DNA of 64,000 nucleotides from Aestuariivivens sediminicola. Lineage in GTDB: Bacteria > Bacteroidota > Bacteroidia > Flavobacteriales > Flavobacteriaceae. Where the stretch lies: positions 248,001 to 312,000 of the forward strand of contig NZ_JAKMCM010000005.1 of the NCBI RefSeq assembly GCF_022662015.1, given 5' to 3'. The notes under the pieces were generated by a model. The model made no database searches. It was not told the DNA's origin and was given only the letters and a program-made list of their open reading frames with translations. Of the stretch, positions 36,435 to 46,500 are shown one piece after another (the stretch's first letter is position 1; each line of letters starts with the position of its first letter). Made by a program: the position numbers and the translations under genes.

Positions 36435-38009
36435 CTATTTTAATTCGAGCTGCTCAATAGTGTTGTAATCTGTTCCCCTTAAGGCTTCAAATTTAGCGGT
36501 CAACGACTCCAGTATTTTAGGATATGAAGCTGCCAGGTTGTATTTCTGGCCCTTATCGTTTTTTAGATTGTACAGCTGATAGGCGTTGGAACTCCCTGTC
36601 TCGATCCCTACTTGTTCTTCGTAGGTCTTTCCCTCATAGGGCGGTATCATTAACCAGTCACCGGACCTTAAGGCCGTTCTCGTGGTGGCCTCAATAATAA
36701 GGTCCTCCCGACCTTCATCACTGTGCCCTAAAAAGGTGTCCAGTATAGCCATACTGTCCAAATCGGTTACCGGTGTATCTATGAGCTGTGCAACAGAGGC
36801 CAGCACATCCAGCTGGCAGACAATGGCATCGGAGACCTTAGGGGTGATGGTGCCTTTGTAATAGGTAATGAACGGTACCCGTGTCCCGGCTTCGAACAGA
36901 CTGTATTTACCGCCGCGTAAGCCCCCGTTGGGGTCATGTGCTCCTAATTTTTCGACGGCATCATCGTAATAACCATCGTTTAAAACCGGGCCATTGTCGC
37001 TGGACAGGATAATGAGGGTGTTCTCCAACAGCCCTTCTTTTTCCAGTGTTTTTACAAATTCACCAACCGCCCAGTCGGCTTCTACGATCACGTCGCCTCG
37101 CGGTCCCATGCCGGAGCTTCCCACAAATCGAGGATGGGGGGTTCTGGGCACATGGGGTTGCTGCATGGCATAGTACAAAAAGAAGGGTTCATTTTTATGT
37201 TTTTTCACATAATCCTGCGCCCCTTTCAGAAAATGATCGGCCATGTCGATATCGCTCCATTTGGCGGCCTCTCCACCTTTCATGTAACCAATCCTGGGAA
37301 TACCGTTTACAATGCTGTTGTTATGGCCGTGATGCCATTTCATGGTTAAACGTTCCGGATGGCTAATGGCGGTTGGCTCGCCTTCAAAATTGCTTGCATA
37401 ATCCACTTGAATCGGATCGTTGGGATCCAGACCCACGACCTGACCATTCTCAATATAAACCGTCGGAACCCTGTCCTGGGTCGCTGCCATGATATAGGCG
37501 TAATCGAAGCCCACCTGGTTCGGTCCGGGAGCAACGGTTGTGTTCCAATCCACCTGACCAATGCCGAGCCCGAGATGCCATTTGCCTACAATACCCGTAT
37601 GGTAACCCTCTTTTTTCAAAAGCTTAGGCAGGGTTAACTGTGTGGTGTCAATAATGAGCGGGGCTGTTCCGGGCAGGATTTTGGCCTGTTTGTTTTTCCA
37701 GGGGTAGACCCCGGTTAAAAGGCCGTAGCGGCTTGGTGTACAGGTCGCTGAGGTTGCATATCCATTGGTAAATTTTACGCCGCCATTGGCCAGGGCGTCA
37801 ATATGCGGTGTTTTTAAAGTGGGAGCGCCATAGCATCCCAGATCGCCATAGCCCAGATCGTCAAGATAGATGATCACGATGTTTGGTTTCTTTGTGTTAT
37901 CAGGGGTAGTACTAACATCAGGATGTTGTGCCAAGGTGTCCTGTTTTTGCCTGCAATTGGTAAAAATGAATAAGAGACACAGACATACGGTGTAAAATTT
38001 CAGGTTCAT
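36435..38009 (-). CDS. Sulfatase 7, arylsulfatase A-like lipoprotein
   Basis: About 524 aa. Start placed at 38009 (MNLKFYTVCLCLLFIF, lipobox FTNC); the longer form from 38042 puts a non-signal sequence in front. Formylglycine motif CTPSR (Cys about 90), YLDDLGYGDLGCYG metal site, GLLTGVYPWKNKQAKILPG, SSDNGPVLNDGYYDD. Typical Bacteroidota arylsulfatase A pattern, different from sulfatases 1-6. It lies 274 bp after susD-1, behind a strong stem-loop, so it is probably expressed by partial read-through from the SusCD operon or from an unseen promoter. Confidence 0.92.
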   Translation of the reverse strand: MNLKFYTVCLCLLFIFTNCRQKQDTLAQHPDVSTTPDNTKKPNIVIIYLDDLGYGDLGCYGAPTLKTPHIDALANGGVKFTNGYATSATCTPSRYGLLTGVYPWKNKQAKILPGTAPLIIDTTQLTLPKLLKKEGYHTGIVGKWHLGLGIGQVDWNTTVAPGPNQVGFDYAYIMAATQDRVPTVYIENGQVVGLDPNDPIQVDYASNFEGEPTAISHPERLTMKWHHGHNNSIVNGIPRIGYMKGGEAAKWSDIDMADHFLKGAQDYVKKHKNEPFFLYYAMQQPHVPRTPHPRFVGSSGMGPRGDVIVEADWAVGEFVKTLEKEGLLENTLIILSSDNGPVLNDGYYDDAVEKLGAHDPNGGLRGGKYSLFEAGTRVPFITYYKGTITPKVSDAIVCQLDVLASVAQLIDTPVTDLDSMAILDTFLGHSDEGREDLIIEATTRTALRSGDWLMIPPYEGKTYEEQVGIETGSSNAYQLYNLKNDKGQKYNLAASYPKILESLTAKFEALRGTDYNTIEQLELK

Positions 38010-38144
38010 GTTTATGTATTTTATGTTCAAATAAATCTCCACTCAAGTGTGTCTTTTCATGTAGGCGTCGTATGCAGTAACGACATTGAACAGGTGGATC
38101 AAAGAACTCCTGATGAGCCAAGGCATGAGTGCTGTCAGGACCCC

Positions 38145-38193
38145 TTAATAAAGTTTGTCAACCGGACGCCAAAACGACATCCAATTGACAAAC
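38145..38193 (-). terminator. Stem-loop terminator/attenuator after susD-1
   Basis: On the minus strand GTTTGTCAATTGGATG (38193-38178) pairs with CGTCCGGTTGACAAAC (38168-38153): 16 pairs, three of them G-U, with a 9-nt loop, followed by TTTATTAA. It sits 91 nt after the SusD stop and 144 nt before sulfatase 7. Confidence 0.7.
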
Positions 38194-38283
38194 ACCAAAC
38201 TAATACATGATTAAACTAACTCAAATTATCTATAACGATTGTGCTTCTAAATTTTAACGATCTATTGTCTTCGGGACAGACCG

Positions 38284-39801
38284 TTATTGTATCTTGAATC
38301 CTTCCGGGTTCTGAACCAATTTGCTCAGAGAAATGGACTCAAAAGGAATTGGTGCAATATACTGCGCCGATGTGGGCATCCTTACCAGGGTTACGGGCTC
38401 AGAAGGATCTCTCTTAGCTGCCATTTCGGCCACACGCTCTGTGCGCACCAAATCAAACCAGCGTTTGTTCTCGGCAGCCAGTTCCCAGCCCTTTTCATCA
38501 ACGATCTCGTTCGGCGTTGCTGTTGCCACATCAACCGTAGCGTTCGGTACCGAATAAGGTAAACCTGCAGCCCTTCTTTTCACCTGATTAAGGGCTTCGA
38601 TGGAGCTTGCATTTTCACCAACTCTGGCTTGAGCTTCCGCATAGATCAACAGCACCTCGGCATAGCGATACAGATCATAAGGCCTGAAATTTACCGGTCT
38701 GCTGATCACCGTCAGGTCCTCGGCAAAAACATATTTCCTGTACATGGGGTGTCCTCGATCGGAGTCCTCCCAGGGGATGGTAGGAGGATTTCTGGGTGTG
38801 ATCACACCTCCGGGGGCATTTCTGTTGGGAATGTCCAAGAGGAAGGTGTAATCTTTTCTCGGACCCTCCGGGAAATCATTGAAAAAGCGTAACTCCGGGA
38901 AGCAGTCTGAAAAACCGCGACCCTGGTGAAATGTAAAGGCAGTGCCCTGTGAACCCCATCGACTTTCATCGGCCGGATATCGAACAGAGAATACCGTTTC
39001 CGTACTCATGGCACCCTCAAAGGTCCATAATTCTTCAATAGGCAGAAGGGTGTAATGGTTGTAATCAATAACTTCCTTGGCCTTTGCTGCGGCCATGGCA
39101 TATTTTGAATTATCCTTGACCGGCCAACCGGCCCATGTGAGATACAGATCGGCCAAAACTGTCTTGGCAAAACCTGCAGAGGCACGTCCCGTGCTTTCCG
39201 ATCCGGGAGTTGGTAAGGACACTTCCGCAATCAGCAGGTCACTTTCAATCTGCTGGTAGTTTTCCAATACGGTGGCACGCTGCTCCTCCCCGGTGGGTAA
39301 ATAGCCATCCAGGATCAATGGCACATTACCGTATATCTTTACAAGATTAAGATAGGCATGGGCTCTAAACACCCGTGCTTCGGCATCGGCCAGTTTTACA
39401 AGGGCCTCAGACGCCGTAGCGGTTTTTAATCCCTCTATCAGTGTGTTACAGTAATAGATGGTTCTCCAATAGTTATCCCATGCCACGGGCAACCAATTGA
39501 TATCGGAATTCTCCCCACTGCCATAATCAAATCTGTCGAACACCCTCAACGGGGCCTTATTCCCGGCAATCCAGGTGGTGATGTCGTCGGCCCCATAGGT
39601 GGCGGTCCTTAAAAAATGTGGATCGTTATTGGTTCTACGCACAGAAATATAAATGGGTGAAATATTAGCCTCAATATCGGCTTCACTGGCAATTTGGCCC
39701 ACCTGCAGCAAACTGCTCGTATCCTCTTCCAGGTCCAGGCAGGAGACATTAACAAGCATCACCATCCCAAACAAAAACAATATGTTATATATACGATTCA
39801 T
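38284..39801 (-). CDS. SusD/RagB family outer-membrane lipoprotein (pair 1)
   Basis: 505 aa surface glycan-binding lipoprotein (signal MNRIYNILFLFGMVMLVNVSC, lipobox NVSC). TPR-like helices with AEARVFRAHAYLNLVKIYGNVPLI, the RPYDLYRYAEVLLIYAEAQAR segment and the C-terminal AAENKRWFDLVRTERV, all diagnostic of SusD. It caps the TonB-dependent partner encoded 18 bp upstream and delivers oligosaccharides to it. Substrate presumed to be sulfated galactan oligosaccharide from context. Confidence 0.96.
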   Translation of the reverse strand: MNRIYNILFLFGMVMLVNVSCLDLEEDTSSLLQVGQIASEADIEANISPIYISVRRTNNDPHFLRTATYGADDITTWIAGNKAPLRVFDRFDYGSGENSDINWLPVAWDNYWRTIYYCNTLIEGLKTATASEALVKLADAEARVFRAHAYLNLVKIYGNVPLILDGYLPTGEEQRATVLENYQQIESDLLIAEVSLPTPGSESTGRASAGFAKTVLADLYLTWAGWPVKDNSKYAMAAAKAKEVIDYNHYTLLPIEELWTFEGAMSTETVFSVRYPADESRWGSQGTAFTFHQGRGFSDCFPELRFFNDFPEGPRKDYTFLLDIPNRNAPGGVITPRNPPTIPWEDSDRGHPMYRKYVFAEDLTVISRPVNFRPYDLYRYAEVLLIYAEAQARVGENASSIEALNQVKRRAAGLPYSVPNATVDVATATPNEIVDEKGWELAAENKRWFDLVRTERVAEMAAKRDPSEPVTLVRMPTSAQYIAPIPFESISLSKLVQNPEGFKIQ

Positions 39802-39819
39802 AGTATTATTTTTTTTAGA

Positions 39820-42800
39820 TTAAAATTTAACATTAATACCAAAGGTAAAAGAACGATTTATCGGGTAGGTATTGTAATCAATTCCAATATCCGCATCTTC
39901 ATTGCTTACCGATGCCGTAGCCTCGGGGTCAAATCCCGTATAGTCGGTAAGAATGAATAGATTCTCTGCGCTTGCGTAGAGTCTTAGGCCATCCAGACCG
40001 AACTTGTCCAGAACATCAGGATCTACATTATAACTCAGTGCAATATTTTTCATGGTCATATAGGAACCGTCCTCAATAAATTGAGAGGACAGGATTTCAG
40101 TGCCATCCCTTCCTGATGGAATATTGCTTGGGTTGGTGGAGGTCCATCGGTTCCTGTAATCCCCATGCACGGCATGGAACTGCTGTGCACCCAGGGCCAT
40201 GAGTCTGCCGCGTTGCAGATTATAGATGTCATTGCCCTGTGATCCGGTTAACAGGAAGTTCAAATTCCAGTTTTTATAACTGATGTCCCAGTTCCATCCC
40301 CATATGAAATCCGGGTTTCCATCGCCCACAGTAACGATATCGTCTGTTGTAATCAACCCATCACCGTTTACGTCTCTGTATTTTGCATCACCGGGCGCCT
40401 TATTGAACTGGGCCGCTTCGGTTTCTTCGCCCAACTGATACACCCCTTCAAAAACATAGCCTCTGAATGAACTTATAGGTAATCCAACTTCAACCCTCGT
40501 GGGATTTACAGGAAAGGTATTGGCGCGAATCACATCACCCACCACCAAAAACTGGACATCATCGTTAAGCGATAACACCTTGTTCTTATTACCGGTGATA
40601 CTTAGTGTTGATGTCACATTCCATTTATCGTTCTGCAGGATTCTGGCATCCAGGGTAATTTCAAAACCCTTGTTTTCCACTTCACCGGCATTTACAAATT
40701 TATTGGTCGGCCCTACAAAGGGTGGTAATTGTGTATCCAGCAACAGATCGGTTGTATTTTTCTTGTAATAGTCAAAGGAAAGGTCCACGACCGAGTTGAA
40801 CAATCCCAAATCCAAACCTATGTTAATTTGTTTCGTTTTTTCCCAGGTCAAATCCGGATTCGAAATTCGGTTGGATGGAGCCACACCCGTTACATCAGTG
40901 CCATCAAACGGATAATTTACCGCTAAACCGAGTACAGCACGAGATCGTGTTCCAAAAACATTGATCCCCTGATTACCAACCTCACCGTAACTCAACCGCA
41001 GTTTCAGGTTGTTAAGCGTTTCATTGTTTTTTAAAAAGTCTTCCTCTGAAATCTTCCATGCCAGGGATCCTGAAGGGAAATAACCCCATTTGTCCTTTTG
41101 GAATACGCTCGAGCCATCAGCCCTGAACGATGCAGTCAATAAATACTTATTCATAAAGGCATAATTGACCCGTCCCAGGAAGGATTCCAATTCTCTTTTG
41201 CTCTCATTGTTAGCCACAGTTTGAACATTGGCCGCACTTAAATCCTTGTAGGTGACCAGATCCGTGAAAAAGTCAGTCGCTGTAATGAATACGCTGTTGG
41301 ATCTGTCGATCACCAATTCATGGATGGCATCTATCTTCAGACTGTGGTCCTCTCCAATATCGGGGGTATAGGTCAATCGGTTGGTGTTATATAGATTGGT
41401 TCTGTAAATATTATCAACATCTGCCCTGCCGCTGCCACTCGAAATTAATGGGGCATAGGCATTGTTGTGGATGTCCGTCTTAACAAGACCTCCTGAGGTA
41501 TTGAACACCAGATTATCTAAAATGTCCCAGTTGAAGTTCCCGTTGATGCTGATGCGATCGTTAATGTTTCTACGAACATTGTTCTCGGCAGCCACCAAAG
41601 GATTGGTTTGAGAGGTGGCTAAATTCTTAATGGAATTAAAGTTGTAGTCACCATTGTCATCGAATGCCGGCGTGGTTGGATCGAATGACAAGCCCACGCC
41701 CAGATCGGCTCGGATGCCGGTTGCTTTTGTTTGACCCACATTGAAATTGAGACCCACTTTTATTTTGTCGGATAATTTGGCATTGAGATTGGTTCTTAGA
41801 TTCAGTCGTCGGAACATCTGATGGTCGACCACGGTACCACCGGCATCATAATAATTACCGGAAATATAATAATCCACAGCATCACTGCCACCACTGGCTG
41901 AAAGCTGGATATTGTTAAAGTGGGCGGTCTGAAACAGAAGTTCCTGCCAGTCCTCTCCGCCATTGGCTCTGAGATCCGCTATTTCCTGTGCGGTAAATAC
42001 CTCCGTGCCATCCGAAAAGTTAACGCCCTCAGCAAATTCGGCCGCATTCATCAAATCCAATTTTTGAGTAATATTAGAAATTCCTGTAAACAGGTCCACG
42101 TCAAATTTTGGTTTTCCGGAACGCCCTGTCTTTGTAGTAATTAAAATAACTCCATTGGCACCCCTGGTCCCATAAATGGCCGTGGAGGAGGCATCCTTAA
42201 GCACTTCCATGGACTGGATGTCGTTAACGTTAATGGTGTTAATGCTCGCAAATTGTCCGTCGATGACATACAGCGGTTCATTACTGCCTGTAATGGAGTT
42301 GGCACCTCGGATCCTAATTTTAAAGTTTCCGCCCGGTGCACCGGAAGTTTGGGTGACCTGCACTCCTGCAGCTCGACCCTGTAAGGCCTGGCTTACATCG
42401 TTTAATGGTTGTTTGTCAAAGTCTCTTGAGCTTACAGAGGTAAGTGCCCCCGTTAAATCGCTGCGTCGTGCAGTACCGTAACCTACAACAACGACCTCGT
42501 CGAGTGCGGCTGCGTCTTCCTCCAACACAATGGTCATAGTGGTTTGATTACCTACCGTTTGTTCCAGGGTTTTATAGCCCAGAAAGCTAAAGACCAGGAC
42601 ATTATCAGGACTTGCATTGATGGTAAAATTGCCATCGAAATCGGTAGCCGTTCCCTGAGCGGTCCCTTTGATAATCACATTGACCCCTGGAATGGGGGCT
42701 CCATCCGAAGCAGATGTAACGGTTCCCTGAACAGGATTCTGCCCATACAGGACGAACACGGCAAACAGCATAATGCCTGAAAACACTGTTCGTTTGATTC

Positions 42801-42822
42801 TAGCGTTTAGTTGTTGTTTCAT
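39820..42822 (-). CDS. SusC/RagA TonB-dependent transporter (pair 1)
   Basis: 1000 aa outer-membrane importer. Signal peptide, N-terminal carboxypeptidase-like regulatory domain (VQGTVTSASDGAPIPGVNV), TonB-box-like region LDEVVVVGYGTARRSDLTG, plug domain with LQGRAAGVQVTQTSGAPGG, IRIRGANSITGSNEPLYVIDG and SMEVLKDASSTAIYGTRGANGV, and a C-terminal beta-barrel ending SFTFGINVKF. Forms the SusCD complex with the next gene. Its predicted promoter lies about 220 nt upstream beside the operator pair at 43.1 kb, giving an unusually long leader. Confidence 0.97.
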   Translation of the reverse strand: MKQQLNARIKRTVFSGIMLFAVFVLYGQNPVQGTVTSASDGAPIPGVNVIIKGTAQGTATDFDGNFTINASPDNVLVFSFLGYKTLEQTVGNQTTMTIVLEEDAAALDEVVVVGYGTARRSDLTGALTSVSSRDFDKQPLNDVSQALQGRAAGVQVTQTSGAPGGNFKIRIRGANSITGSNEPLYVIDGQFASINTINVNDIQSMEVLKDASSTAIYGTRGANGVILITTKTGRSGKPKFDVDLFTGISNITQKLDLMNAAEFAEGVNFSDGTEVFTAQEIADLRANGGEDWQELLFQTAHFNNIQLSASGGSDAVDYYISGNYYDAGGTVVDHQMFRRLNLRTNLNAKLSDKIKVGLNFNVGQTKATGIRADLGVGLSFDPTTPAFDDNGDYNFNSIKNLATSQTNPLVAAENNVRRNINDRISINGNFNWDILDNLVFNTSGGLVKTDIHNNAYAPLISSGSGRADVDNIYRTNLYNTNRLTYTPDIGEDHSLKIDAIHELVIDRSNSVFITATDFFTDLVTYKDLSAANVQTVANNESKRELESFLGRVNYAFMNKYLLTASFRADGSSVFQKDKWGYFPSGSLAWKISEEDFLKNNETLNNLKLRLSYGEVGNQGINVFGTRSRAVLGLAVNYPFDGTDVTGVAPSNRISNPDLTWEKTKQINIGLDLGLFNSVVDLSFDYYKKNTTDLLLDTQLPPFVGPTNKFVNAGEVENKGFEITLDARILQNDKWNVTSTLSITGNKNKVLSLNDDVQFLVVGDVIRANTFPVNPTRVEVGLPISSFRGYVFEGVYQLGEETEAAQFNKAPGDAKYRDVNGDGLITTDDIVTVGDGNPDFIWGWNWDISYKNWNLNFLLTGSQGNDIYNLQRGRLMALGAQQFHAVHGDYRNRWTSTNPSNIPSGRDGTEILSSQFIEDGSYMTMKNIALSYNVDPDVLDKFGLDGLRLYASAENLFILTDYTGFDPEATASVSNEDADIGIDYNTYPINRSFTFGINVKF

Positions 42823-43081
42823 ATGTTAATTGATTTAGTTAGTTTATGACGAATAAATGTCGTGATATTTTAATTCACTCAGGTTTTAATTCAGACCAAT
42901 TTAAAGGGGTTTTTAGGTCAATCACTTTAAATCTCAGATCTTTCAATTTAAATCGGTTATTTCAAGTCACCCCCTTTAAGATGTCGCCCTTTGTTTTCAT
43001 ACAAGTGCATATAAGGTATACAAGTCTGATGAAATCTTATAAGCAAGGTACTACGGAATTTTGAATTTTCATATCACAACG

Positions 43082-43109
43082 AGTAACACAATGAAATGGA
43101 TTTGTAACA
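43082..43109 (-). promoter_or_regulatory. HTCS-type operator pair for susC-1
   Basis: AGTAACA (43082-43088) and TGTAACA (43103-43109), 21 bp apart. The proximal half differs by one base from consensus. It lies 31 bp from the candidate -7 box at 43043-43050. Confidence 0.5.
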
Positions 43110-43187
43110 TCATTGGTTCTGCCATTGTGCTGTTTACCTTTGGTCTAAAACGAACGCTAAATTTGCGAGGCTCCGTTTATATGGATT

Positions 43188-43215
43188 TGTAACATAAAGC
43201 TTCTTATTTGTAACA
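43188..43215 (-). promoter_or_regulatory. Second HTCS-type operator pair in the divergent region
   Basis: TGTAACA at 43188-43194 and 43209-43215, 21 bp apart, each inside a TTTGTAACAT decamer. No -7 box at the usual 30-31 bp, so it may help the first pair or autoregulate the HTCS gene. Confidence 0.5.
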
Positions 43216-43533
43216 TCCTGGGTATTCAACGGGGATTTTATTTTTTTTAGTCTTCGACCTGGTCTAACTTTATTAGGTTTGGGATGGATGAATTGTAAAG
43301 GAAATAATCTTTGCCTGATCAATGAATTGTGAGTGATAAGGAAGAACTGGTCGGCAAAAAGACGGATTTCCAATTCTGTGAACCGGGTCTGGAGGCAGGG
43401 ATGGCTGAAAGGATCATATCATAAGGAGAAGGAGTGAAGATCCCGAAGCATATGGTATGATGTGGATGAATACTTTCAATTGAATCCAATGCATGTTCCA
43501 CTAAAAATAAGTATCTTTTCAATTAAATTTAAA

Positions 43534-46500
43534 ATGAACCTTAGGATGGGTGCTGTTAAACCGTATAAACTGTTGGGGTATCTTTTTGTTTTCCTTTTAG
43601 TACTGATGGATCCGATACCTGCTCAGGAGCTGTATTTTAAAAATTTAACGGTCGAGGATGGCTTGTCGCAAAATGATGTCAACTCCATCGTACAGGACAG
43701 TTACGGTTTCATGTGGATCGGCACCTATGATGGTCTCAATCGTTTGGATGGAAGAAATTTAATCACCTTTCGCAGAGAAACCGCCAATCCTTCAAGTCTG
43801 CCGGACAATCGTGTCAGCGCGCTATTGGAAGACCAGAAGAAGCGTTTATGGATCGGTACCGGGGCCGGCCTCTTTTCGTATTATTCACTGTTAAAAGAAA
43901 GGTTCATCAGAGTGAAGTCCCCGGATAATGTAGGTATTATAACGAATTTTCTTTTGACCCGAGATGATACGCTATATGCCATAACCTCAACAGGAGTCCT
44001 GAAGTTGAATGAAGGGGTTGAACCCGGTTTTGAATATGTTCCCAACTTGAGTATGGTGCACATCAGAGATGGCATTCAGTTGCCGGAGGGCGATATCTAT
44101 TTTGCGGGGAATAGCGGGGTCTTCCATTTAAAGGGGAACACAATGGTAAGACTGCCACAATCTGAAAATATTGCCTTCACCAGTCTGGCCTATACCAATT
44201 ATGCTGTTTTGGTAGGTGGGAACAGAGGGCTTTATACGATTGACAGACTTCAGGGGCCCATAAAATTGGATCATCCCGATCTTCCCGAGATGTCCATTAT
44301 GTCCATGACCAGAGACCACATTGGAAACATCTGGATCGGAACCCGAAGTAATGGACTCATACAACTGAACAGTGCATTGGAATTTGTCAACCAGATGACC
44401 GGTTCAAAGAATAAACCAAGAGGCTTACTGAGCAATACGGTTATTAAGGTGTATTATGACCGATTCAATAATATCTGGGTAGGCAACCGAAACGGATTGT
44501 GCTATACCAATCTGTACGATACCGGTTTTCATGCTATAGACCTGGAACGGATTAACCGACCCAATGTCAGATCCATGCTGGTCGATGGCGATCGGCTCCT
44601 TCTCGGGATCAACAATGAAGGTCTTTTTAAATATGATCTCCAAACGCATCGGTTGAATAAAATAAAGAGTCTGGATGCCAATTACATCAATGCGATTAAA
44701 AAATTTGACAATACGATCTATGTATGCTCTAACAAGGGATTGCACCGTTTAACAAATGATGAGCAACTCGAGATAGTATATAAAGATGCAAGAGATCTCA
44801 TAAATTTTCGATGTATCACCCAGGATGATTATGGTCGTCTGTTCGTGGGGAATTCTCAGGGGGTACTTAAAAAGGAGAATGATGACATCAAATGGCTTTG
44901 GGAGGATTATCCCCTTTTTCAGAATTTAAGCCAGTATGACATTTTCTCTATGTTCTTCCAGGCGGAGACCAATCAGTTATTGGTAGGCACCGTATCCCAG
45001 GGATTGATAATGATTGAGCTCGATAAAAAGAGTCACCTGGGACGGTTGGACAGGGAAGGGCTTAGGGATGTTCATGGGCATCCCATCACCAATACCTCTG
45101 TATGGTGTTTCCATCGGGCTGCGGATCAAACGATTTGGGTGGGTACCGATATCGGCCTGTTTAAAAGGACCCCGGGCGCTGAGGTCTTCGAACAGATTGA
45201 TGTGGAAGGCGTATTGGATAAAAAAATCATGAGTATTGCTGAAGATTCAAATCATCATCTATGGCTTTCCAACACGCATGGTCTGATTCAATACCGGACA
45301 GATCAAAATAAGGTAAGGGTCTATAACTATGACAATGGTCTCCTATCGAGTAGTTTGACTGAAGCATTCGGGTACTATAAGGACAATCTCTTCATAGGGA
45401 CTACAAACGGGGTGAACTATTTTAATCCACTTGAGATTGCGCCCAATCCCTATCATTCGCAATTGCTGCTGTCTAACCTCAGGGTAAACAATGAATTGGT
45501 AAAGCCCGGTGTCGAATTGTTCGGATCGGTGATATTAAACGCAAACATCAATTCAACGGAGCAGCTGACCTTGAATCACTTACAAAACGACCTGTCAATT
45601 GAGTTCTCCGGAACCAATTACACCAACAATTTAAGAAATAAATTCCGGTATCGTCTTGAGGGTTATGATGATAAGTGGGTCTATACCTTGACTAACCCTG
45701 TGGTATCCTATTCAAATCTGGACCCTGGAGATTATACCTTTCAGTTACAGCTCGAAGATATTGAAGGCAACTGGAACACGAATGAAATTATCCTCCCCCT
45801 CTCCATCATCCCATCGCCATGGAAAACCAACTTTGCCTATGTGATTTATGGTATCATACTGAGTCTGATTATCTCCGGCTTCATTTACTTTTGGTTCAAC
45901 AAACAGCGTCTTGACCATCAGATTGAACTCGATAAAATCAAAATCAACCAGGATAAAGAACTTAGAGAGAAACAGTTGCGGTTTTTCGTTGATGTGGGTC
46001 ATGAATTTAAAACACCGCTGTCTCTGATTCTTGCCCCCTTCAATGATTTAATGAACCAAACCCTGAGCCGGGAACAAAAAGAGATGTGCAGGGAAATCGT
46101 ATCTCGTAATATCCAGCGCATGAATTTTCTGGTGAATCAGTTGCTGGACTTTGGAAAAATATCGGAAGGAGAAAACCTGGTGAGGGTTACCAAGATGGAT
46201 CTCCGTCAGGCCATAAGAGAATACACCAAAGCGTTTCAATGGCAGGTGCAGCGTGAGGAAATCGATCTGCGTTTAAATCTCGATAAATGTGAAGGCTATT
46301 TTGACCGCAATGTGTTGGAAAAGGGATTTTACAATATTTTGTCGAACGCCTTTAAATATACCCCAACCGGAGGTGTCATTGATATTTCATTGAAGGTTGA
46401 AGATGAAGCAGGTCTTGACTATGCCATTATTACGGTCAGTGACAGCGGCCCCGGTGTTCCTGATCACCAGAAGGATCTTATTTTTGAACGCTTTTATCAC

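Larger units (their letters stand above)
42823..43533. promoter_or_regulatory. Divergent control region between susC-1 and the HTCS gene
   Basis: About 710 bp without a gene. It carries two TGTAACA-type operator pairs (43082-43109 and 43188-43215, their proximal repeats 106 bp apart). A weak -7 box for susC-1 (TACCTTGC on minus, 43050-43043) is 31 bp from the first pair. A perfect plus-strand TAGGTTTG at 43274-43281 could start the HTCS mRNA. The remaining A/T-rich stretch 42850-43040 shows no ORF of note. Confidence 0.55.
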
